A DNA stretch of 5,548 bases. Origin: Cryomorphaceae bacterium (lineage in GTDB: Bacteria; Bacteroidota; Bacteroidia; Flavobacteriales; Schleiferiaceae). Made by a program: the position numbers and the translations under genes. The notes under the pieces are model-generated. The model was not told where the DNA came from. It did not search any database and saw only the letters and a list, made by a program, of their open reading frames with translations. Shown here in pieces: positions 1 through 5,528 of this stretch. Position 1 is the stretch's first letter; every line of letters starts with the position of its first letter. The stretch is from contig JAIUMB010000142.1 in NCBI GenBank assembly GCA_022565745.1, positions 1-5,548 on the forward strand, in the 5' to 3' direction.

Positions 1-54
1 GTGGCGTAACTGTGAGGTAATTAGAAATAGCCCTCTAATAATAAGCTATAATTA

Positions 55-97
55 TATCTTTCAGTCACTATAAAAACCTCCAACTTTTGTAATATTG
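55..97 (+). promoter_or_regulatory. AT-rich leader of murI with imperfect promoter-like boxes
   Basis: The 126 bases before murI are AT-rich and hold no convincing gene. A reading frame at the very left edge stops at position 9, so the end of an upstream gene can be neither shown nor excluded. Three 8-mers match the Bacteroidota -7 element TAnnTTTG at five of its six fixed positions: TATCTTTC (55-62), AACTTTTG (82-89) and TAATATTG (90-97). None has a clear TTG box at the expected distance upstream. There is no Shine-Dalgarno sequence before the ATG at 127, which is normal for this phylum. murI may instead be transcribed from a gene beyond the left edge. Confidence 0.2.
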
Positions 98-126
98 CAA
101 CGAACCCCACAAGCGTCTAAATAGTA

Positions 127-945
127 ATGAGCAACAACCACCCACAAGGCCCCATAGGTATTTTTGACTCCGGTGTAGGAGGATTGACCATCGCTCGTGC
201 TGTACGCGCGTTGATGCCCTACGAAGACATCTTGTACTTTGGCGATACCTTGCACCTGCCCTACGGCGAAAAATCGCCGGATGCCATCAGAAGATACAGC
301 GATGCCATCGCGCGTTTTCTCTTAAAGAATGAGGCCAAGTGCATTCTCATTGCCTGTAATTCAGCTTCGGCAAATGCCTTTCACCACTTGAAAAACAACT
401 TTCCTGAGGTGCTTTTTATCAATGTCATCGACCCGGTGGTTGATTATGTCAGACAAAAAGACTACGCATCCGTGGGCGTCATTGGTACCAAGGCGACCAT
501 TAGTTCCAATGCTTATCAAAAAAGACTGAACGGCGTTAGCAAGCAGGTCATCGCCAAGGCCACACCGCTGTTGGCCGCCATGATTGAAGAGGGTTTTACC
601 GATGGAGACGTAGCAGAGTCGGTGATTACGGCTTATTTGGGCAATGACCATGTCAGTCACAGCGACGCCCTCATTCTCGGATGTACCCACTACCCGCTTA
701 TCAGTGAGAAAATACAAAACATCGTCGACGACCACTGCGAAATCATCGATGGACCGGGGATTATTGCAACATTTACCAAAGACCAACTGGAAGCGCGAAA
801 GCTAATGGCTGCGCGACAAAAACCGGGAACCATACGCATGTATGTATCAGACCACACGCCGTCGTTTGCACGATTGGCCAGTTTGTTTTTTGGTGACAAC
901 CTCGATTTAAAAGAACAAAATTTAGCCTATGATCCGTTGGGATAA
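127..945 (+). CDS. murI: Glutamate racemase (MurI)
   Basis: A cytoplasmic, cofactor-independent enzyme that converts L-glutamate to D-glutamate, which MurD then adds to the peptidoglycan stem peptide. The 272-residue length is normal for the Asp/Glu racemase family. Visible motifs in order are the N-terminal GIFDSGVGGL (residues 11-20, with Asp14 and Ser15), the GDTLHLPYG stretch (39-47), ACNSAS with the first catalytic cysteine (Cys77), and LGCTHYPL with the second catalytic cysteine (Cys186) and His188. Both proton-transfer cysteines are present, so the enzyme should be active. Leu42 in GDTLHLPYG replaces the alanine I would expect there (GDTAHLPYG); it lies beside conserved residues but is not catalytic. 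The ATG at 127 puts the first motif at residue 11, as expected for this family. The 3' end overlaps dgt by 17 bases, suggesting co-transcription and perhaps translational coupling. Confidence 0.96.
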   Translation: MSNNHPQGPIGIFDSGVGGLTIARAVRALMPYEDILYFGDTLHLPYGEKSPDAIRRYSDAIARFLLKNEAKCILIACNSASANAFHHLKNNFPEVLFINVIDPVVDYVRQKDYASVGVIGTKATISSNAYQKRLNGVSKQVIAKATPLLAAMIEEGFTDGDVAESVITAYLGNDHVSHSDALILGCTHYPLISEKIQNIVDDHCEIIDGPGIIATFTKDQLEARKLMAARQKPGTIRMYVSDHTPSFARLASLFFGDNLDLKEQNLAYDPLG

Positions 946-2311
946 CTGCTTTTCTGGCATTCGCTTTGGCGAAGAATCGCTATCAGAGCCTACGCGAACG
1001 CAATACGAACGCGATTACGACCGCATCATTTACTCATCGCCTTTTAGACGCTTGCAGAATAAAACGCAGGTCTTCCCCCTCCCGGATGCAGTATTTGTTC
1101 ACAACCGCCTTACCCACTCACTGGAGGTGGCCAGTGTAGGACGTTCACTGGGAAAACAGTGCGGACAGCGATTGCTAAAAAAACACGGCGATGCGTGGAA
1201 TGAAGAAACACGCACCTTTTATCAATACGATTTGCCTCTGGTTATTTCAGCTGCGTGTTTGGCCCACGACATTGGCAATCCCCCTTTTGGTCACAGCGGC
1301 GAAGAGGCCATCGGCAACTACTTTCAAAAAAATGGGGATGTTGTCATTGATGGTAAGCCCTTACGCGCCTACGTTGACGAAAAGTCTTGGCACGATCTAC
1401 TCAAATTTGAAGGCAATGCCAATGGCTTTCGCTTATTGACCCACCATTTCCCAACGCGTTTGGTGGGTGGATTTAGGCTGACTTACACGACTCTTGCTTC
1501 AATGGCGAAGTATCCCTGTGCAGCCGTGGCCTCGGACAAAAAGAAAGGCCTTCACCGCAAGAAGTTTGGCTTTTTCCAAGACGACGAAGCGCGCTTTAGA
1601 GAAATGGCCACGCGGTTAAACATGGTTGTAGATCAAGACGAGCCGAGAAGTTACCTGCGTCACCCATTTGTAAGCATGGTGGAAGCCGCCGACGATATTT
1701 GCTATTTGGTCATGGATTGGGAAGACGCCCATCGTTTGGGCATCATTCGTTTTGATGAAGCCAAAAGTGCATTAATGCCCATTCTTGAAGCATCGGGGGC
1801 GGATATGGATCGCGTGATGGAGAATTTAAGTGGGCTCAAGCAAGACCCCAACGAAAGCATCGCCTATTTGCGTGCCAAAGTCATTGGGACATTGATAGGC
1901 ATGTGTGTGGATGTATTTGAAGAACACGAAGCCGCCATTCTCAACGGAACCTTTCCCAAAGCATTGATCGACTGTATACCTACGCAAGTGCAGCAGGCCC
2001 TAGAAGCCATTCGAAATGAATCTGTACAGAAGATCTACCGTCACCCTTCGGTAGCGCGGATTGAAATTAGTGGCCATGAGGTCATTACAGGACTTCTTGA
2101 AGCCTATATACCGGCGGTGTTGCAACAATCGCCTACGGGAAAAGAGAAGAGTTTGCTGCATCTGCTGCCCGGACAATACCGACAACCTGCAGAGAGCAGC
2201 GACTACCAAAAGATTCTGTCCATTTTAGATTTTGTGTCTGGCATGACCGATATCTACGCCTTACAGCGTTTTCAAGAACTGAAGGGCATACGCATCAGCT
2301 TATACTCTTAA
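929..2311 (+). CDS. dgt: Deoxyguanosinetriphosphate triphosphohydrolase (dGTPase, HD family)
   Basis: Hydrolyses dGTP to deoxyguanosine and inorganic triphosphate, limiting the dGTP pool in the cytoplasm. It is a 460-residue HD-superfamily protein, in the usual range for the Dgt family (E. coli Dgt is about 505). The N-terminal signature SSPFRRLQNKTQVFPL (residues 36-51) is typical. The metal-binding set is visible: His63 in LTHSLEVA, His113-Asp114 in LAHDIGNPPFGHSGEEA, and Asp255 or Asp256 in EAADDICY. The family segment FEGNANGFRLLT (160-171) and the C-terminal DFVSGMTDIYAL (434-445) also fit. The start lies inside the end of murI, but the next in-frame Met is near residue 192, beyond essential motifs, so the 17-base overlap is real. 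There is no Shine-Dalgarno sequence; the preceding bases are A-rich. The 3' end overlaps the convergent glycosyltransferase gene by 17 bases. Related HD triphosphohydrolases can act on other dNTPs, so strict dGTP specificity is inferred. Confidence 0.95.
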   Translation: MIRWDNCFSGIRFGEESLSEPTRTQYERDYDRIIYSSPFRRLQNKTQVFPLPDAVFVHNRLTHSLEVASVGRSLGKQCGQRLLKKHGDAWNEETRTFYQYDLPLVISAACLAHDIGNPPFGHSGEEAIGNYFQKNGDVVIDGKPLRAYVDEKSWHDLLKFEGNANGFRLLTHHFPTRLVGGFRLTYTTLASMAKYPCAAVASDKKKGLHRKKFGFFQDDEARFREMATRLNMVVDQDEPRSYLRHPFVSMVEAADDICYLVMDWEDAHRLGIIRFDEAKSALMPILEASGADMDRVMENLSGLKQDPNESIAYLRAKVIGTLIGMCVDVFEEHEAAILNGTFPKALIDCIPTQVQQALEAIRNESVQKIYRHPSVARIEISGHEVITGLLEAYIPAVLQQSPTGKEKSLLHLLPGQYRQPAESSDYQKILSILDFVSGMTDIYALQRFQELKGIRISLYS

Positions 2312-3281
2312 AGGCCTCTACAACATCCTCGGCCTTTATGCGGTGGAGGCAGGCCAAATCTCCGCGCCAGCATGGCTTATTGCCAAATACAGAGCACGGC
2401 CGACAGGTCAGTTCATCCGTAGAGATTTCCACGTGCACCTGGGTATGTAGTGGTGTAAACCCGGCGTCTTTGTGCGTGGCTCCCCAAATGGTAATAACCG
2501 GACAATGCACCAAGGCGGCCAGGTGACCGTTGGCACTGTCCATACTTACCACAGCGCGCAATCCAGACATAAACTTAAGCTCTTCACGCAATCCTCCCGA
2601 AAATACGGCCAATTTTGCCCCGGTTTCATGAGCAATGCTTTGAAGAAGTTCTCGCTCTTTTCCGGGGGCGCCAAATAGATACACCTCTTCATCAAGGGAT
2701 TGCAGCGCTTTTACAAACATAGGGATTTTTTCCTGTGGCAATGCCTTTTGAGTAAACCCGGCAAAGGGCGCAAACCCTACCCCCTTTCTAAGACCATCAA
2801 AGTGGAAAATCGGCGGCGCCTGAATAGTGCTTACTTGCATCCCTGCTTTTATGAACGTTTGTCGATAGCATTCCACCATTGGTTCGAGTTCAACCCGTTG
2901 CTTGTTCTCCTTAGCGGTGAGTTTTTTACGCAATTCGCGCTGCTTATCTAAAACGACTACTTTGGTTCCACCAAGCTTAAACAAAGCACCGATGGTTCTC
3001 GACCTAAGGACATTATGCACATCCACCACGGCGTGAAAGCGTTTCTTTTTCAACTTTGCATACAAACGAGTGAGGCCAAACAATCCGCGGTGTTTGTTTT
3101 GCAAATCCGGCACGAAGATGTCCACCCTATCCAAATGGGAGAAAATGGGCACCATCGCCTTTCGCGTAAGCAAAGTGATGTGTACGTCGGGGTTCTCGTG
3201 AAGGGCACGATAAACGACTGGATAAAGCATGGCCACATCGCCCAGAGCGGATAATCGGATGAGAAGAATCCGGCGGGCCAT
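2295..3281 (-). CDS. Glycosyltransferase family 9 protein (LPS heptosyltransferase-like)
   Basis: Probably a cytoplasmic-face, GT-B fold transferase that adds a heptose or related sugar from a nucleotide donor to lipopolysaccharide core or another surface glycan. Its 328 residues match the RfaF/WaaF/WaaC family length. The N-terminal RLSALGDVAMLYPVVYRAL (9-27) is the family's glycine-aspartate motif, with Asp15 where the catalytic base is placed in WaaC-type enzymes. Also visible are GFAPFAG (169-175), YLFGAPGKE (201-209) and the donor-site block MDSANGHLAALVHCPVITIWG (247-267), a variant of the usual DSGPMHLA. A C-terminal cysteine set (Cys293, Cys296, Cys304, Cys311) resembles the C-x2-C...C...C pattern seen in many GT9 proteins. 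There is no signal peptide or membrane segment. It is the last gene of the leftward operon, 5 bases after the DUF4254 gene. Donor and acceptor cannot be read from the sequence, so no symbol is given. Confidence 0.9.
   Translation of the reverse strand: MARRILLIRLSALGDVAMLYPVVYRALHENPDVHITLLTRKAMVPIFSHLDRVDIFVPDLQNKHRGLFGLTRLYAKLKKKRFHAVVDVHNVLRSRTIGALFKLGGTKVVVLDKQRELRKKLTAKENKQRVELEPMVECYRQTFIKAGMQVSTIQAPPIFHFDGLRKGVGFAPFAGFTQKALPQEKIPMFVKALQSLDEEVYLFGAPGKERELLQSIAHETGAKLAVFSGGLREELKFMSGLRAVVSMDSANGHLAALVHCPVITIWGATHKDAGFTPLHTQVHVEISTDELTCRPCSVFGNKPCWRGDLACLHRIKAEDVVEAFKSIS
2309..2338. terminator. Inverted repeat at the convergent gene ends, possible weak bidirectional terminator
   Basis: TAAAGGCC (2309-2316) pairs perfectly with GGCCTTTA (2331-2338) across a 14-base loop. 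The left arm begins on the dgt stop codon and the whole structure lies in the last codons of the convergent glycosyltransferase gene. Its position between convergent genes, with A and T flanks around a GGCC core, suits a two-way terminator. However, the GC core is only four pairs, the loop is long and neither strand has a real T-tract after the stem. It is suggestive only. Confidence 0.25.
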
Positions 3282-3286
3282 TGCTG

Positions 3287-3913
3287 TTACGACTTACTTT
3301 TGTTATACAAAACCGGATTGAGCGACGGGTCGTTATACATCTTTACTTGGCGGTACACCTTGTAATAACGCTTTCCCATTTGCACCTCCTCCATCAACTG
3401 GGCAATGGCCCTGGTGAGGTCTGCTCGCTGGGTATGTAGCAATTGTTGTTTGGCCTTGAGGAAGTCTATGTTTTCGGTATTTCCCCGTGCAACCTCCACA
3501 TTCATGTGGTACACCTTGAGGGCCAATATGGACAAACGATCAATGGCCCAAGCCATACTCTCCGTATTGAGAATGGCATCCTTAGCCGGCGTTTCCGGCA
3601 GGTTTAGCACGTCAATAAACACATCATCTAAACGCTCTACCAAGTCCGTTCTTTCTTGATTGGACTTATCGATACGTCGTTTTACTTCCATACCACTTTC
3701 CGGCTTGATTTCCGGATCGCGTACAATGTCCTCCAAGTGCCATTGAACGGTATCAATCCAGCACTTTTTGTAAAGGAGTCCTTCGAGTGTGTTTTCAGAA
3801 AAAGGATTGTTGATGGGTTGATCAACCTCATCATTAACGTGGTAATCTTCGATGACACGTTCAAAAATGGCGTACCACGACTGTACGTGGTCATGTGGTG
3901 AATTATCAGGCAT
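3287..3913 (-). CDS. DUF4254 domain-containing protein
   Basis: A 208-residue, probably all-helical soluble protein that I recognise as the DUF4254 family, which has no established biochemical role. The most recognisable blocks are YKKCWIDTVQWHLEDIVRDP (48-67), RRIDKSNQERTDLVE (79-93), KDAILNTESMAWAIDRLSIL (111-130) and KRYYKVYRQVKMYNDPSLNP (181-200). The middle and C-terminal parts are rich in charged residues with leucine spacing that suggests long amphipathic helices. There is no signal peptide or membrane segment. The ATG is embedded in the end of the aminotransferase gene (8-base overlap, start and stop in the same ATGCCTGA) and the stop is 5 bases before the glycosyltransferase ATG. Such tight packing suggests coupled translation with the GT9 enzyme. 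From memory, DUF4254 genes often lie next to GT9 genes in Bacteroidota, so a helper role in surface glycan synthesis is a reasonable but unproven inference. Confidence 0.85.
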   Translation of the reverse strand: MPDNSPHDHVQSWYAIFERVIEDYHVNDEVDQPINNPFSENTLEGLLYKKCWIDTVQWHLEDIVRDPEIKPESGMEVKRRIDKSNQERTDLVERLDDVFIDVLNLPETPAKDAILNTESMAWAIDRLSILALKVYHMNVEVARGNTENIDFLKAKQQLLHTQRADLTRAIAQLMEEVQMGKRYYKVYRQVKMYNDPSLNPVLYNKSKS

Positions 3914-5102
3914 TCCAAAGTTTTGTAAAGGCCTTATTGAGGCGGTTTAATGCTTCGTTGAGTACGGTTTCGGAGGTGGCGTAGGAAAGGCGAATGCAAT
4001 TGGGTGCACCAAAGGCATCGCCAGTAACGGTAGACACATTGGCCTCTTCTAAGAGATACAGACTCAAGTCGGTGGCGTTTTCGATGGTTTTTCCGTTTAC
4101 AGACTTCCCAAAATAAGCGGATACATCGGGAAAGGCATAAAATGCGCCTTGGGGCGTGTTAACAATCAGTCCGGGCATTTGCTTTAAACCGGCAATGACC
4201 AAGTCTCGGCGTTTTTCAAAGGCAGACCTCATGTATTCGAGTTCTGAGGGGTCGGCTTTCATGGCGGCTATGGCTGCACGCTGCGTGATGCTCGACGTGG
4301 CCGAGGTGAATTGTCCCTGCATTTTATCACAGGCAGATGCCAATTCCTTTGGCGCGGCCATATAACCCAAGCGCCAGCCTGTCATGGCAAATCCCTTAGA
4401 CAAACCATTGATGATAACCGTACGGTCTTTCATCCCCTCAATCGAGGCAATGCTGGGCACTTTTCCACTGTAGGTAATAAGTTCGTAGATCTCGTCAGAA
4501 ATCACTGTTAAGTCCTGGTGTTCCTTTATGACCTTTGCCAAAGCCATTAGTTCTTCTTCCGTATAAATACTGCCTGAAGGATTACACGGTGAGCTGTACA
4601 ATAGAATTCTCGACTTAGGTGTAATGGCTTTTTCAAGCTGTTGGGGCGTCATTTTAAAATCTTGTTCCACGCCAGCTGGGACAATGATAGGAACACCACC
4701 GGCAATTTCCACCATGGCCACGTAGCTTACCCAATAAGGTGCGGGGATAATCACCTCGTCGCCCGGATTGATTAAACACATAATGGCATTGATGATGGCC
4801 TGTTTGGCACCGGTACTCACCACGATTTGGTCGATGTTGTACTCGAGTTGGTTGTCGCGCTTTAATTTTTCAACAATCGATTGACGCAAATCTGCATATC
4901 CAGGAACTGGTGTATAGTATGAAAAGTCGTCATCAATTGCTTTTTTAGCGGCCTCTTTGACGAAGTCTGGCGTGGTAAAATCGGGTTCACCCAGGCTCAA
5001 ACTGATGATATCGACACCACTTTCTTTTAGTTCGCGGCTCTTCTTTGCCATGGCTATCGTCTGACTTTCAGACAACCCTTTGATACGGTCAGATAAACGC
5101 AT
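3906..5102 (-). CDS. Pyridoxal-phosphate aminotransferase class I/II (aspartate aminotransferase-like)
   Basis: A fold-type I PLP enzyme that probably transfers the amino group between aspartate and 2-oxoglutarate (AspB/AspC/AatA-like) in the cytoplasm. The 398 residues fit the family. Numbering from the ATG at 5102, motifs are SLGEPDF (36-42), VSTGAKQA for the PLP phosphate (95-102), APYW (121-124), CNPSG with Asn174, SDEIYE with Asp203 and Tyr206, the PLP-lysine site SKGFAMTGWRLGY with Lys236 and Arg244, and RLSYATS with Arg371 for the substrate carboxylate. All key residues are present. A TTG at 5124-5126 would give eight extra residues, but that codon lies inside the likely promoter box and family members typically start near M-x-L-S-D-R-I, so the ATG is preferred. 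It is first in the leftward operon and overlaps DUF4254 by 8 bases. Substrate preference (aspartate, aromatic or other) is inferred from family resemblance only. Confidence 0.93.
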   Translation of the reverse strand: MRLSDRIKGLSESQTIAMAKKSRELKESGVDIISLSLGEPDFTTPDFVKEAAKKAIDDDFSYYTPVPGYADLRQSIVEKLKRDNQLEYNIDQIVVSTGAKQAIINAIMCLINPGDEVIIPAPYWVSYVAMVEIAGGVPIIVPAGVEQDFKMTPQQLEKAITPKSRILLYSSPCNPSGSIYTEEELMALAKVIKEHQDLTVISDEIYELITYSGKVPSIASIEGMKDRTVIINGLSKGFAMTGWRLGYMAAPKELASACDKMQGQFTSATSSITQRAAIAAMKADPSELEYMRSAFEKRRDLVIAGLKQMPGLIVNTPQGAFYAFPDVSAYFGKSVNGKTIENATDLSLYLLEEANVSTVTGDAFGAPNCIRLSYATSETVLNEALNRLNKAFTKLWNA

Positions 5103-5123
5103 GTAAAATGATTTGATTTGGTG

Positions 5124-5131
5124 CAAACATA
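5124..5131 (-). promoter_or_regulatory. Bacteroidota-type -7 promoter element for the aminotransferase operon
   Basis: The minus strand reads TATGTTTG here, an exact match to the Bacteroidota sigma-factor -7 consensus TAnnTTTG. Transcription would be expected to start a few bases downstream, near 5115-5119, leaving a leader of roughly 15 bases before the ATG at 5102. The -33 region (about 5150) has no clean TTG, so promoter strength is uncertain. The heptamer array begins just upstream, at 5155. Confidence 0.6.
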
Positions 5132-5154
5132 GTGAAGAAAGAGGGTTTATTATT

Positions 5155-5210
5155 GAGAATGGAAAATGGAAAATGAAAAATGTAGGATGAAGAATGAAGA
5201 ATGTAGAACC
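5155..5210 (+). repeat. Heptamer tandem array (NRRRATG), seven units plus one decayed unit
   Basis: Seven consecutive 7-base units end in ATG: GAGAATG, GAAAATG, GAAAATG, AAAAATG, TAGGATG, AAGAATG and AAGAATG (5155-5203). A decayed unit TAGAACC follows (5204-5210). The phase is exact, with no insertions. The array is purine-rich on the plus strand and begins about 24 bases upstream of the aminotransferase -7 box. I recall similar AAGAATG-like runs from Bacteroidota intergenic regions. No function can be assigned. Confidence 0.85.
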
Positions 5211-5240
5211 TTAGCAGAGCTCATTGACCGGAGGAATCGA

Positions 5241-5256
5241 TTTTATTACAATAAAA
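5241..5256. repeat. Short AT-only inverted repeat
   Basis: TTTTATT (5241-5247) and AATAAAA (5250-5256) are perfect reverse complements around a two-base centre. It lies in the otherwise featureless stretch 5211-5260 between the heptamer array and the 36-bp repeats. Such a short AT palindrome can arise by chance; it could be a protein-binding site, but nothing else supports that. Confidence 0.3.
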
Positions 5257-5294
5257 ACATTTACACCAAAATAGGCTATACGCACTTAGGCTGT

Positions 5295-5330
5295 ACAAAT
5301 CAAATATTGGCCATTATACGCATCCGCAAA
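5295..5330 (+). repeat. 36-bp direct repeat, copy 1
   Basis: This copy begins ACAAATCAAATATTGGC and ends CATCCGCAAA. By hand alignment it matches copy 2 at 32 of 36 positions and copy 3 at 31 of 36. The octamer array CCAAACCT follows at once. On the minus strand it contains TTTG (5327-5330), 18 bases, then AATATTTG (5301-5308), close to the flavobacterial promoter layout. A shortened relative may lie just before it at 5263-5285 (ACACCAAAATA, then GGC and TATACGCAC). Confidence 0.85.
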
Positions 5331-5360
5331 CCAAACCTCCAAACCTCCAAACTTCCAAAC
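5331..5360 (+). repeat. Octamer tandem array after repeat copy 1
   Basis: Three full 8-base units and one partial: CCAAACCT, CCAAACCT, CCAAACTT, CCAAAC. The minus strand is a run of GG pairs separated by short T- or A-rich loops, able in principle to form a two-tetrad G-quadruplex. The same type of array follows copy 3 but not copy 2. Confidence 0.8.
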
Positions 5361-5381
5361 AGATACAAGCCTAAAGCATTA

Positions 5382-5417
5382 ACAAATCAAAAATTGGCCT
5401 TTATATGCATCCACAAA
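5382..5417 (+). repeat. 36-bp direct repeat, copy 2
   Basis: It starts 87 bases after copy 1 and begins ACAAATCAAAAATTGGCC. It differs from copy 1 at four positions and from copy 3 at five. The minus strand keeps the promoter-like pair: TTTG at 5414-5417, 18 bases, AATTTTTG at 5388-5395. Unlike its neighbours it is followed by a GC-rich module rather than an octamer array. With copy 3 it shares the longer upstream match TTAACAAATCAA. Confidence 0.8.
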
Positions 5418-5483
5418 ACCCTGCTCCCGCGCTTGCGACAGCAACCCACGCGTGCATCAGCTTCTTTACGCGATAAATCGCGT
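5418..5483. repeat. GC-rich module with palindromes, between repeat copies 2 and 3
   Basis: This stretch is clearly GC-richer than its surroundings. It holds TGCT/AGCA inverted arms (5422-5425 and 5440-5443), the perfect 8-bp palindrome CACGCGTG (5447-5454), and a perfect inverted repeat ACGCGAT-AA-ATCGCGT (5468-5483) followed by CTCTAC. The last part resembles one arm of the GAGACGCGAT...ATCGCGTCTC type of short palindromic repeat that I recall from several bacterial genomes; here the left outer arm does not match. It could be a small palindromic repeat inserted where copy 2 would otherwise carry octamers. Confidence 0.5.
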
Positions 5484-5492
5484 CTCTACTTA

Positions 5493-5528
5493 ACAAATCA
5501 AATATTGGCGTGTATATGCACCCGCAAA
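5493..5528 (+). repeat. 36-bp direct repeat, copy 3
   Basis: It starts 111 bases after copy 2. The first 17 bases are identical to copy 1 (ACAAATCAAATATTGGC), as is the junction CCGCAAACCAAACC running into the octamers. The minus strand carries TTTG (5525-5528), 18 bases, AATATTTG (5499-5506). Five positions differ from copy 1. Confidence 0.85.

Noticed and set aside
1..126. Tail of an upstream coding gene at the left edge
   Set aside because: The few codons before the first stops are too short to identify, and the rest of the leader is AT-rich without coding character.
361..786. Minus-strand open frame of 141 codons inside murI
   Set aside because: It is a shadow of murI, which has intact catalytic motifs on the plus strand; the minus product resembles nothing I know.
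3682..3918. Minus-strand open frame overlapping the start of the DUF4254 gene
   Set aside because: A shifted-frame shadow of the DUF4254 gene, whose conserved blocks are in the other frame.
5102..5126. Eight-residue N-terminal extension of the aminotransferase from a TTG start
   Set aside because: The TTG lies inside the exact -7 promoter element, and the family N-terminus begins at the following ATG.
5313..5320. TATAAT on the minus strand within repeat copy 1 as an E. coli-type -10 box
   Set aside because: Not conserved in copies 2 and 3, no matching -35 box, and the main sigma factor of Bacteroidota does not use this consensus.
5295..5528. CRISPR array, since the repeats are 36 bp long
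   Set aside because: The copies differ at 4-5 positions, the gaps are unequal (51 and 75 bases), the gap after copy 1 is itself an octamer repeat, and there are no cas genes in the window.
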